This document shows positions 1 to 10,900 of a DNA stretch of 64,000 nucleotides, in pieces (the stretch's first letter is position 1; every line of letters begins with the position of its first letter). The stretch spans positions 116,118 to 180,117 of the forward strand of contig SAXG01000084.1 in the NCBI GenBank assembly GCA_012932865.1, read 5' to 3'. Both the position numbers and the translations under genes were made by a program. The notes beneath the pieces are model-generated. The model saw only the letters and a list, made by a program, of their open reading frames with translations, was not told the origin of the DNA and made no database searches. The stretch is from Amylostereum areolatum. Lineage: Eukaryota > Basidiomycota > Agaricomycetes > Russulales > Stereaceae.

Positions 1-553
1 GGGGAAGAATAAGGTCAGTACCAGACGGGTACTACTACTACTACGCTACAGTACGTAGGGACGGTCGTAGGGTGGTGCAAGAGTAAACAGATCTCGAGCT
101 TATGTCAGCAACGACTAGTGCGACAGCACCAAGTTACGACACAGCTGACTAGAAGATGAGGACGACAGAGGGGAGCCGATCAGACACGGCGACAGACGAG
201 GGAAAGCAAGCAAAGTCGGTAGAATTGACTAGCTCGAGATAAGGGATATGTACAGCGAGAGCGAGCCTTATATACATAAGAGGAGAGAGACTTAGGTAAG
301 CAACCGATACACGGCGATCAGTAAGCAGACCTAGTATAAGTAAGCAGTCGTATGTAAAAGAGCACAGCGTGAGTCAGTATTGTACGGCATGAGTCAAGGG
401 AGAGGAGTCAGACCCGGGCCGAGATGAGTCACGTGGGCCCGGGTGGGATATAGATGAACCGGGTCCGGGCCGAAGTGGAGCCGGACCGGTGATAAGCCAA
501 TAAGTCCTAAAGCGTGTAACCGATGTAAAGTAAAAAAGAAAATTATAGACCGT
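1..553 (-). other. LTR-like or promoter-like tail, no gene seen
   Basis: No coding frame is convincing here. Read on the minus strand, the segment has a TATA-type box (TGTATATAAGG, near 268-277) in a C/T-rich context much like the LTR TATA of the chromovirus at 54-61 kb. It shares the 12-mer ACGCTACAGTAC (about 47-58) with that LTR. It lies just downstream of a decayed minus-strand gene. It could be a diverged LTR remnant or the promoter of a gene beyond the left edge. Neither end can be defined, so this is only a description. Confidence 0.3.
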
Positions 554-1403
554 TCATGACAAGCTGTTCGTTCCGCAAACCATGCTCACCTTTTTGCACG
601 CATCTTTGCTAGATGTTCCGACCACTTCATCGCCATCTTCATCCTCTGACGGGCTGTCCGCCGGCTCCTTGAGAGGTGGGTGGTACGTCTTATCTTTTTT
701 CGAGTCTCCCGGGAGCAGTTTTTCTAATAATATGGTCAATAGGAGCCTCGTTCAAAAGTCAGAGTGCTCACCTTGCTGAGGATATAGATAGGCTCCAAGG
801 TGCCCCTTTCCGACTTCCCTCAACAGTCTCTCCTTCATCACATCAATGTCCTCCACCTCCTCGATTGTAACGGATTGCTTCTTGGTACTAGGTTTTTTCT
901 GTGTTGTTCCACTTCCACTTCCCTTGAGGCTCTCCTCACTGGCTGCCTGGTTTGATATCGTGGCCTATTTCTCTCTCGCCAAGCTAGCGCATGTATTAGC
1001 TTATCCTTTCTCTACAGAGCCTTGGACTAACTCACCACAAAAATTCAAGCTCGACTTTCAACCGCTCGAGCTTGACCATCATCAAGTCATGTGGTATGTC
1101 GGACATGTTGACAACGCGCTCGAGGTACGCACATACAGCACCCATCCCGTAGCGTCCACAGCTGATGTTCTACAGGCGGCCATGCTCATCTCGACAATCT
1201 TCTCCATACAATGTGTTGAACCTCTTGTTGAAGGTATGCCAGTGAGTTTCTCCTCGCTCCGAGGTGATGACACGATACAGCTTGTCTTCCTTGTCACTGA
1301 AAGGTACCGTTCCAGGTAACAACTTCAAGAAGAGGATTATCGCGTCGACAACACCTTGTCAAGCAACGAGTTCAGCATCGGTGTGGTCCGGCTGATCGGA
1401 CAT
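554..1403 (-). pseudogene. decayed multi-exon gene of unrecognised family
   Basis: The minus strand from an ATG at 1403 reads as good protein (MSDQPDHTDAELVA, then LPGTVPFSDKEDKLYRV, HWHTFNKRFNTLYGED, VCAYLERVVNMSDIPHDL). It is cut by an in-frame TGA about 14 codons in and by a TAG about 70 codons in. A second block (about 790-965) contains an acidic stretch (TIEEVEDIDVMKERLL). It is followed by a 51-bp GT..AG intron and a third block rich in acidic and Lys residues (KKDKTYHPPLKEPADSPSED) that ends at a GTGAGC donor. The junction between the first and second blocks does not join in phase, which fits decay. I do not recognise the family; the style is that of transposon-associated basidiomycete hypothetical proteins. 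Each stop is one C-to-T change from a sense codon (CGA, CAG). Confidence 0.55.
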
Positions 1404-2115
1404 AGTGGTGGCAAGAGGCTGGAAGTGGGTGGTTTTAAGGAGCCAAGGGGGAGATCCAAATACTGTCTTTTTTCGCTGGCCACGATGGCCCTATCTACAT
1501 TGTTTCAGTCGTATCCTTTATGCATTAAGCCATATTTGGATTGGGTTTAGGCTTTTATTGTGTGGCCACAAAGGGCCACCGGTTATCGGCCGGCTGACCT
1601 GGGGCCGGGCGGACCTGATCTACCACGTGATCTAGGTACCATTTACAGTATAATAAACAGTTTGTTTACAGGGTAAGCTGAAGTAGTAAATAAATAGTAC
1701 ATGAACACGGTAAAAACAGTGTAAAAACAGTAAGTAAATTAAATGGATGGAGCCTTAATGGTAAGGGGATTCAGTGTAGTATAGCATAGGGAAAGGGAAC
1801 TCTGTGTAGTACAATATCACTGAAGGGGGAGTCATGCTGGCTATAAATCACTACAAAGATCCCCACATCACTACAGGTACTATATAGTTTGACAAAGACA
1901 TAGTTAGAGGTCCATAGACTGATATAGTTACCACATCAGCTATGTAGTGGAGGATTTTTCCTGATGTTATTGTTTGACTTTACATCTGATATACATAAGT
2001 ATCATATATCAAACAGACTGAACCACTCCGTGTTAACATCTGCAACTGAAACCTGTGAGCTCAAATCATTCAGTTGTGTATGTCTAAGTTGATCAATTGA
2101 TGGCTTACCTATTCA
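1404..2115. other. AT-rich intergenic stretch, 3' flank of TPR-CHAT gene A
   Basis: No gene is seen. From about 1640 the sequence becomes clearly AT-rich, with several short repeated phrases (GTAAAAACAGT twice near 1710-1730, and CACTACA twice near 1850-1875). It presumably holds the 3' UTR and terminator of the minus-strand gene ending at 2116. The AT-rich character continues into that gene and contrasts with the GC-rich DNA on the other side. Confidence 0.5.
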
Positions 2116-5100
2116 TTATGCACCAATATGCACAAAATTTACCCACCGGTCTAGTGGCACACCATTCCTTCTCATGACCCTCACTGCCATGTGGAGAGCC
2201 TTGGCTGAGTTTCTGTAGTCTAGCTTGGCAACATCTCCACCAGCAAATTTGAGCATGGCCTTGTAGAATGCTCTGGCAACCATAGGTCCATCCTCATCTG
2301 CCATTCCCCACAGAGTCCCAATCACAGACTTGAAGCCAGCAAATTGCATTGCTGCGGCTAGATGTATGACTTCATCATAATTTCTCTGCTTATCTCCAGC
2401 TGCACTGTGACAAGCAGAAAGGAAAGCCAGTTCAGCATTATCAAGATTGGCTCTCATTATATCAATGACCCGGAGGGTGTTTTGGCCAGACAGCTTGAAG
2501 TGAGAGTCAAAAGGAAATTTCTCAAGATTACCATGGCAAGCAATGTGGGCCCATGGGTATTTAGCAAGAGACTCAAGGATTAAAGCTTGATCTATATGGC
2601 TTTTGTATGGCATCCTTACGAAGCTGCCCACAGACTCTCTAATAGCAGCAAGTTCATCTGTGACTTGAGGGAGATTGTCTTTGATTCCAATAACAAAGAG
2701 AGAGGGTGGGACACTTTGTTCCCTGTGTGATTTATGTGCTGCAAGCAGAGAACCAAGAGTAGAAGTATAAGATGATATATAGAGATCAGAGACACCTGGG
2801 CCATGTGGAGGCTGTGCAGCATGAAGAGGAAGGGTGCAAAGCTCTCTGGTTGGGCACCACCAAATTCTAGATAGTTTTGGGACCTTTAGTTCTTGTAATT
2901 TGGCTATAATTGGTTGCACAATGAGGTTCCAAAGGGAAAACAGGATATCCTGTATAATACGAGAGCGTCCATCATCTTCTCTATTGATTGCTGTAATGAC
3001 AGACCACTTATGTGCCAGTTTTGACACCACATCCACAAGGTCGGAAGACTCCGTTTGAGCACTTGCAAGAGAGACAATAATTGGGTCTACATGTGGACTT
3101 GGAAGAATAAGAGCATCAGAACGAAATTCAGACAGATTGACCACAATGACTGGGCCAAATAAGGCTGCCTCAGAAAGCAGGGAATAAGGAGTGGCCTTCA
3201 AGAAATGCTCTTGCCCTGGTAGCTGTCGTATCTGGGTTATAATCTGCTCCCTTCTTTCAATAAACTTCCGCTGTTGAGCCCATTTTTCCATGTTATTGCT
3301 ATATCTCTCAGAGTTTTCATAGGAGCCTGTTGATATAGGCATTTGTTCTAGTGCTGTGCATAACATTTCAAGCTCATTAAGTAGATAATTAGAGCCAAGT
3401 GATGTGCGCTCAAATGTGGGTCTGAGTCCTTTAGTTGTGGACCAGATAATGGCTCTGCCCTGCTCAAGGAGCTCTATTGCTTGGTGGTACTCCTTCTGGT
3501 TCAGTGCTTCTGATGTGGCATTGAGACCAGTTAAGGACCAAGAGTGATCAATAAGCCTATAGCGAAGAACAATGTTTGGATGGAGGAGAATTTGAGATAT
3601 AAAAACCTCCAGTGCAGCTCTATATGCAAGTAGCAAGGATGCATGATTATTTTTCTGAACAAATGATATCCAAGACTGTGCAGCATTAAGGCGGGTTTCA
3701 ATTGGACCATGTATATCATAAACAACCTCAGAGAGTATTTCAACTACATTATCAAGATCTTCTTTTTTCCCTAGAGCTTCATAACGCCTCTGTAGTATAT
3801 CGCCAAGGCTATAAAGGGAGCTAGATCGGGAAGGGTGGCCTTGGGGGCTCAATTCCAAAGCCTCCTGACAGTAGACAATGCCTTGTTCCAGATATTTTAT
3901 ATCACCCTGACTCATATCATAACATTTAATTGCTGTACCTGCAAGATTATGTAGAGTCTGAGATCGATAGTAATGGCCTTGGGAAAGTAGGCTCAGAGCC
4001 TCCTGAAGGTATATTATTGCCTGTTCCAGATCATCCACACACAGAAAGATATCATAGCGTGTAGAGAGTGCAGTTGCAAGATTGTTTAGACTCATAAATT
4101 GATTAGAATCACCTTGGATGGCATCCAAATCCACAGCCTCCTGATAGTAGACAATAGCCTGTTCCAGATCTTCTATTTTCCGAAGGACATCATAACGGTC
4201 AAGAAGTGCATTTGCAAGGTTGTTCAGAGGTATAACTCGGTGAGGTTCCCCTGGAGGCTGCATGTCTAGAGTCTCCTGAAAATAGACAATAGCCTGTTCC
4301 AGATCCTCTCTTTGCCCAAGAATTTCATGGCGTGTTGCAAGTGCAAAGGCAAGATCACTTAAGGATACAGTCCGGCTAGGATGACCATGGGGACATAACA
4401 TCAGAGCCTCCTGATGAAATCTGATAGCCTGTTCTAAATCATCTATCTGCCCAAGAATTCGATGACGTATCCAGATTGCACTTCCAGCATCATTCAGATA
4501 GTTAGCTCTGTCAGGATGGCCTTGGGGGTGCAAATCTAGTGCCTCCTGGAAGTAGACAACAGCCTGCTCTAGATCATCTACCTGCCCAAGTCTGTCAAAA
4601 CGTGTCGATATTGCACATGCCAGATGTTGCAAGTAATGAGACCGATCAGGATGCCCTGGGAGGTGCAAATCTAGAGCCTCTCGAAGGTAGATAATGCCAT
4701 GTTGCAGATCATCTATACAATGTGTCTTATCATAGATTTTACGCACTGCAAGTTCAAAGTTGTTCAGTGATGCGGGTCGATTGAGCTTGTCTGAAGCACA
4801 CAGTTTCAAAGCCTCCGTGTGGTAGAACATAGCCTGCAAAAGAAGCCCTTCTTGGCCTAGACGACCATACTGTTTCAGCAAAGCATATCCCAGCGCACAT
4901 AAACCAAGACAGTCGACCAAGAGCCCAGCATCGCGATAGTCCGTCAAGATTTGTATAGCATCATCGAGATCCTCAAAGTGTCCGTGCTCCCCGAAGTGAG
5001 CGAGCAGTGATTCACCCCGAGTTCTTAGATCAACATAGTTTTCAGAGCCGCGCACGGACGATATAGCCTTCAGTTGCAGACGTTGCTGTAGGAGAACAGT

Positions 5101-5508
5101 GTCCTAAAGTCGCAGTATTGAACGCGCGTAACACTGGCAAGATATATGTTCACTCACATCACTGTCGTCCAGGTCTTCTTTCTCTCTCGCATCGTATGGG
5201 TGCGCACGATGGCCGTGCTGGATGTGCTGCTCAACCGTATCCGTGTCCTCCGAGCGAGAATCATCGTGGTGAAGACTGATGGTCGACAATAAAACATGAC
5301 GTCGGCGCGACGAGACGCAAGCACCTACCTTTTGACTTCAGAACCATCACGGACAGCATCCTGTGGATATAATTGGTACATATCGTGGAAAGGAAACTTA
5401 TAGAGCACGTACCGAGAGACCATCCGAATCCCATTTTCCCGAATCCCGCGTTGGGACGGTGTCTTGATCAGTATCCGACTCTCGAGAGTCTCTCACGATC
5501 GATGGCAT
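2116..5508 (-). CDS. TPR-CHAT protein A (caspase-like protease domain with TPR sensor)
   Basis: Four exons: 5508-5413, 5360-5329, 5275-5158 and 5103-2116. They join in frame into 1078 codons (1077 aa), with introns of 52, 53 and 54 bp bounded by GT..AG. The start ATG at 5508 gives MPSIVRDSRESD, which aligns with MSSIVREPAEGK of the paralog at 48997; intron phases (0, 2, 0) match as well. After an acidic N-terminus come about eight 45-residue TPR units built around DDLEQAIVYFQEALDL and PQGHPDR. The C-terminal third is a CHAT domain: IACHG (His about 939) and LSACHSAAG (Cys about 980) are the expected caspase-like dyad, followed by GFKSVIGTLWGMADEDG. CHAT proteases sit with caspases and separases in clan CD. 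Bacterial TPR-CHAT proteins act as effectors in type III-E CRISPR; the fungal function is unknown. Cytosolic location is inferred because no signal or membrane segment is visible. Confidence 0.93.
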
Positions 5509-6357
5509 GTTTGATTGTGTCTTTCTAAATTCACAGGTGAGCTGAGCACGTTAGAGGATCCGACGGTGGGCATACCGAGCTGCGCGATGAAAGATGGACA
5601 GCGATGGTGGTAGTCGTTGAGAGAGAGAGAGCGTGGGAAGACGACGACGTCGCGTCCACTCCAATGCTGCTGCTCCTCATGATGTTTGCCGCCACGCACT
5701 CGCTACGTCTAGGACATCCGCCTTTCTGTTCATTGATCTCATCCTTGCACGAGCAATATTCCCGTGCATAGTGGTGGTAGCGCCCTTCATCCATACCGAG
5801 CGGCCGCACTGTGCAAATGTACGCGCGCGGCGCAAGCCTATATTGGGGTCAGTGATCAACATCATTCGGACACTTCCCCGTTCTATCAAGGCCTACCAAC
5901 GTGAAGGAGTCGCCGTGCTGGTTGAATGTCAGGTGGAAATGCGACGGATGATTGTAGACGGCTGTGACTCGAGGTGTGCTCTCCCGCGTTGTTTACTCCC
6001 TCCCCCTTCCGTCTCTTCCTAATCGCCATCTTTCTGGTCTGTGCTGTTTTCGTCCACGGTACTCTGACGCAAGGACCTCCTCTCTCTGTGTCAAACCATC
6101 CCGTTTCAACACCTATACCCTCTCCCTGGCTTTGCAATCTCCCCGTGCGACCGCTGTGCTCCCCGATCGACTTTTAGACGCGTTTATTTCGACTAGTCTC
6201 TTCTCGCCCTGTTCATACAACCGCACCATGTATACATATGATTATTCGATGGTATTTGTACTTAGCCGTCTTTTTCAATCCAATGCCGTTGGAATACTGG
6301 AGTACAACTTCGACTTTCGACGCAACCGAGGGTAGTGGATCGTTGGTGTAAAGCACC
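5509..6357. other. upstream region of TPR-CHAT gene A, no confident gene
   Basis: Open frames exist on both strands (for example 5633-6022 plus, 129 codons). They overlap each other, lack paired splice signals and have no recognisable domain. C/T-rich tracts on the plus strand near 5990-6130 are typical of fungal 5' regions. I call no gene. Confidence 0.4.
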
Positions 6358-7619
6358 ATGCGTTCGGCGGGGAGACCACACCTTGAGGTATTATGGACTT
6401 GCCGACGACGCTAAGGTGCGTCGAGACCTTCCAGTCCCGAACACAATGGTAGCTTCGGACAGTCTGTATTGAAATGCCTCCTGCGGGACCGCATGGTTTC
6501 TTCTATGGCTGCAGACAATGTCAGCGGAATCGTCCACGAGCATAACGTTAAAAATACTACCTTCCGAGTACAAAGACGCCATGAGACCGAAGAACGGCGC
6601 AGGGCGAATGTGAGAAAGGATGCGAGGAGGGAGAGATCGATCGAAAGGACGAGGCGAACCCGATGGTCCTGAGCGAAATCGAGGAGAGGTACGTTCCCTG
6701 CCCGGCCACTCCGTCTCGGACTGGCTCCTTTCCAACTCCTCCTCGGGGGAATCGGGCACAACCCAATCTTCGATCGAAAGCCTCGTCCAAACAAGGCAAG
6801 TCCATGCCCCGTTTCAACCAGTTGAGAGCGTCGTGGATGGCGGTCGGCCAGGGGGCTCGGGCAGCTAGGACTTCGAACGATCCACCCTAAGGCTTCCCAG
6901 CACGGTTCGGCGGGTGCGGAGGAAGTCCTTGGTCCGTTCGCGGAACAACGGGCATCGAATCGGGGCGGGCGGCGCGTGGCCAGTCTGGGATAGAAGGCGG
7001 GAGGGCAATGACGTTGGACGAGCTTCGGGGTACCTCCGATGGCAAGGATCCCCGTCCCTCCAAGCTTGCTGTCGGCTCTGGCGGCGTGTCGGCCCAAAGA
7101 GAGAAGGACGATAGCTGTCGAGGCTGTTCGAGGCGACAACTTCAAGTGGCAAGGTCATGGTGGTGCATCGCCGAGCCTCTCGTGATCCGGATGTACGCCT
7201 TGACACGAGGGCAGCAAGGCATTGCGGGCCGCGGCAAGGCCAGACGTTGAAGAAGGTTATGAGAACAGCCAGCATTGCGGACAGCTATCGTATCTTGGGC
7301 TATTGAAACGCGTTGCATGGTCGATAGTGGCGCGGACAGAGTTCAAGTCGAATCGCCATGGCGCAAAGGGGGACTGGAAGGCGTCGAGATCTACAAAGTT
7401 AAAGGCTGGGTCAGCCAAGGTCTGCGGTCCAATATGATGCACGATAAATGCCCATATACACACCGAACTGAAAGACTGATGGCCGCCGCGGACCACGAGG
7501 AATGGATACAGGTCCTCCACAGGAGCAACTCGCAACCTAGCAGCAGTGCCATTGAATAACGATCACGGCGGAAGATATAGGTAACAGACACACCTGACCC
7601 CGCCCCTCTCCTGCATGCA

Positions 7620-7625
7620 TATAAA
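7620..7625 (+). promoter_or_regulatory. TATA box of small secreted protein candidate
   Basis: TATAAA lies about 80 bp upstream of the ATG at 7706, in a C/T-rich leader with an (AC)n run at about 7663-7675. The spacing suits a fungal core promoter. Confidence 0.45.
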
Positions 7626-7705
7626 GGGCCCCTTCCCTTGGGGCCTCTTATTCCCCATCTACACACACACACACACTCAGCACGGTCCCCCGAACTCTAG
7701 AAGAA

Positions 7706-7912
7706 ATGAACGCTACCCACTACATTGTCGCCTTCGCCACCTCGATGCTCGTCCTCGCTCTCGCGCACGTCCCCGGTGCACAAGCCCTTCCCAACGGCGT
7801 GGAGCTTCTGGGGTACGTCTCTCGACGGATGAACGCATCCTCCGCATCGTGTTTACTTGGCTTGACAGACGCAACACCGAACAGACCGACGGACGGGGGG
7901 GGCTACAACTGA
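7706..7912 (+). CDS. candidate small secreted protein
   Basis: An ATG at 7706 begins a 68-codon frame with a textbook signal peptide: MNATH, then a hydrophobic core (YIVAFATSMLVLALAHV), then PGAQALP with a likely cleavage after AQA or near it. The short mature part ends in NRPTDGGGYN. A GTACGT donor at about 7814 and a TTGACAG acceptor at about 7869 suggest an intron. Splicing there would shift the frame and extend the protein to a stop near 7998, so the C-terminus is uncertain. A TATA box and pyrimidine-rich leader sit just upstream. No domain is recognised. It lies antisense within the copy-A repeat segment, which weakens the case. Confidence 0.4.
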   Translation: MNATHYIVAFATSMLVLALAHVPGAQALPNGVELLGYVSRRMNASSASCLLGLTDATPNRPTDGGGYN

Positions 7913-10900
7913 AAGAAAGGAGCGAACAAAGGGTGCCGATGTCTCTTGAAGGAATTTGGGGGGTGAGAACAACGGCCTCCGAAGGGACGATTGTATAGGG
8001 CTAGGGATTGATGTTGTTTATATTGTATTGTATGAGAGTGGAGGGTTGAGAACTTGGAAGGACGGAGTATGTGCCACCAGTCTACCTCAGCAGTCGTCAG
8101 CGAATGAACCCGAGAACCCGGGGTGACAGTGACAATACGTACAGCCCTGGACCTTCCCTCGCTTTTCAAACAGCTTCCCCAGTTTGTAACCGTCGACTGG
8201 CTCGAGTCAGTCCCAAAGGCAACCATTCAATACTCAGTATCGATATTCTAACGAGCGAAGACAACACCCACGATACCTCTGGAAATAAACCAGTCCAAGA
8301 CCAGAACAGGGGTCTTGCCTCGAGGTGGAAGACCCATAAAAACACGCCTGCGACTTTCTCTCGATCAATATGGGCACCCCGCGTACCATCGAACCTTGGA
8401 CCGTGGGCCGAAAAGCGCACGCTGATCGACGATGATGTGAGTTTATTGAGGGAGGTCGTCAGCGGCGATCGTGGTAAATAGAACCTGCGAATATGCGAGT
8501 CAGGGAGAGCGTAAGATGTAAAGGATAAGAACAACGCAGTGCGTACTCTCTGCTCCTTTTATATGTCCCGGGGCGGGGTCGCAGCTTGTGTCCTGGACTT
8601 CCTGGAGAGCGATGCTCGTTGAGAATGGAGCCGGGTCCTGTTGTGGATGCTTAGGCCCGTGGCGTAGAGAGGTCGAAGTGAGACTACAGCCCGAGACGCA
8701 ACGACCAAGGCTGTGGATCACGTCGAATGGGTTTTGGGTGAGAAAGGGTGGCGCGGGTAAGTCTGGGAGGCAGAAGCGAGGCGTAGGTGTGCCCGAACTC
8801 GAAGATGCATCCAACGAGGGAGTGACGCGCATCCCACTACTTATTTTGTTGCTCGGGACCCTCCCACGTAAGTCATAGACTCCATTGCCCCACGCTGCGC
8901 GTTCTGAATTTCTGCTCGTAGAGGGTCAGCAACCTTGCGGATGTGCCAGAACGAAGCGAACGTACGACGTAAGAAACTCGGTCAAGCTACCTCCATGCCT
9001 TACGCATTCGCCGTATTATCCTGTGAACCTATCCATCGGGTAGGTCCTCGTAACCCGAAGTTCAATGCAAACGTACCTGCAAGTCACGCCCTCGTGCAAG
9101 CCTCGATATATCCCACGCGTGAACGTTGGGGAGACCTGTTGGTCTGTGGGGACACGGCGGTATGCGACCGTGGGAGGAGAGTATGATTGCACTTAAAGGA
9201 GATAACATAAACTAAGAGTCCACCTGGTGAGCAAGAAAGAAGGGAGGATGTGTGGAAAGACGCACCTCTTTCCCTCTTATACAGCCGAAGTGACGAGGAC
9301 GCGGCTTGTCTCAGACTGCCTGCAGTGGCGGCGAGCGCGCGTGGGTTCCAGACTGGGACTGGGGTGCGCCGGACAGGCCAGAGTGGCCCGCCAGTACGGA
9401 GCACAACGGTGGACCATATTGGGTGAGACCTGAATGAGAAGGAACAGACGTAAGCAAGTCGGAGTGCCGTGTAAAGGATCAGTGGGACCCAGTACGACGA
9501 CGCGTCCAATGGTGGCAGGTCTTGGTCCGACGGTCGAGTTTGTATGACCACTTGGGGACAGCCATGGCTGGAGAGGGGTTGACCGTTTCACTTTCACGCA
9601 CTGGCTGATAACCTGAGTGAGCGACATACGAAACACCCTAGGACAGGAAAGGCGTACGATAACACGAGGTGACCTTCCACGATCGTATCCCTGATAATTG
9701 TTTCGTTTTTCTGCCTTGCGAGCATTCGACGATCGTGTTGCAATTCAGGCGCATGAGGGAGAGGATGAGTCGCGCATGGCGACACCCAAGTGCATCCTGA
9801 CGCTCGAAAAGGGTTTGACAAGTCCTACCCACCGAGAAACAGGCATTCTTGACGTGGATGTACGTTGAAAGGCATGGTGGAAGAGGAAAGCGGACTCTGC
9901 GAGCAAGCGGGTCAGGAAAGGATGATAGAGCGACCGGAAAATGACTACGCACCTCCAGCGTGGCCCACGGTTTATATCCTCAGAAAGTGCGTCGGTGACT
10001 GGTGTCTTGGACTGCCGACGAAAGCCGCGCGTTGAGGTTCAGACCAAGGGGAGATCGTGGGAGTACGACGGATACGGCCTGCCAGCCCAAACCCCAACGG
10101 TGGCGACGGCAATTTGATAGTTCGTGCCGACCAGGTGAGACTTCTCTGGCACTGTGCTTCCACCGGGGTGGAGGGGGTATATGCTGAGTGCTCCCGTGTT
10201 AAGCGTCTCTACAGGGCCAGAACGGAAAATTCGTTTAGTGGAAGACTGCAGTTTTGGCCTTGCCCTGACGCATATATCGCGGTAAAAAAACGTATATTGT
10301 TTGCGTGTGTCATATTACACGTTGTCTACTTGTACCTGCGCGAGGATAAGCGGTCGAAAAAAGTAACGGAGCGAAACAGACGTACAATCGACAGCTCGAG
10401 TGTCCTAGCCGTGAGCATGCAAGCCACCAGGTGTCCGCCATGACCATCTGTCCACCACGCATTTCAAGCACTATCCTGAAAGAATCGAGGTATTCAAGCC
10501 TCTACGGCAGTATAAGCCCTCGCCGTTCGCGAAAGGAGCCGAGATGAACGCACCTGGAAGGCGATGCCCTCGCCGCCGCACCGGTAGCCCGACTTATCTC
10601 TCGCGTTCAGCGTCACCGCAGTCGCATCCACGCTCGTCTCTTGTGGGGAGACCCCCGATGCGCGGATTAGGATATGTGGAAGGGCCAGGACGGGGTGGAG
10701 TTGTCCGATCGTAGATTGAACTTTGAAAGGACGGCAATCTCGCTCGTCGAACACCTGGCGGCGGCGTTATTGAGACATGCTGGTCCTCGCGTGGGCTGGG
10801 GAAGATGAGGTGGAGATGGATTCCTTGCTTATGATGCTGAGGCGGACTGGCTTGCTGGGGAGATGACACTGACAGGGAGATGAAGGAACGAAAGCAAGAA

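Larger units (their letters stand above)
6358..8832 (-). pseudogene. dispersed gene family, copy A (unrecognised, degenerate)
   Basis: Blocks of this minus-strand segment align in the same order with plus-strand 39422-41678. The first block (about 8832-8680) encodes VTPSLDASSSSGTPTPR and PDLPAP and ends near GRCVS; the partner has VTPSLDADSNAATPA, PDLPG and SRCVSDWQ. A second block (about 8455-8280) is weaker. The third (about 7060-6358) encodes AIHDALNWLKRGMDLPCLDE, PVRDGVAGQGT, a CVRDWK motif and HLSVVGKSI. Substitutions between copies are conservative in that frame (DALNWLKRGMDLPC against EDLNWPKRGIELPC), so the ancestor was protein-coding. No continuous reading frame can be assembled and the family is not one I can name. 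It may be a live gene with many small exons that I cannot join, or a pseudogene; the latter seems likelier. Confidence 0.45.

Noticed and set aside
1..540. Full LTR related to the chromovirus
   Set aside because: Only a 12-mer and a TATA box are shared, at different spacing; no TG..CA ends or duplication can be defined.
8166..8534. 122-codon minus frame as a separate gene
   Set aside because: It aligns loosely with an exon-like block of family copy B and is better treated as part of copy A.
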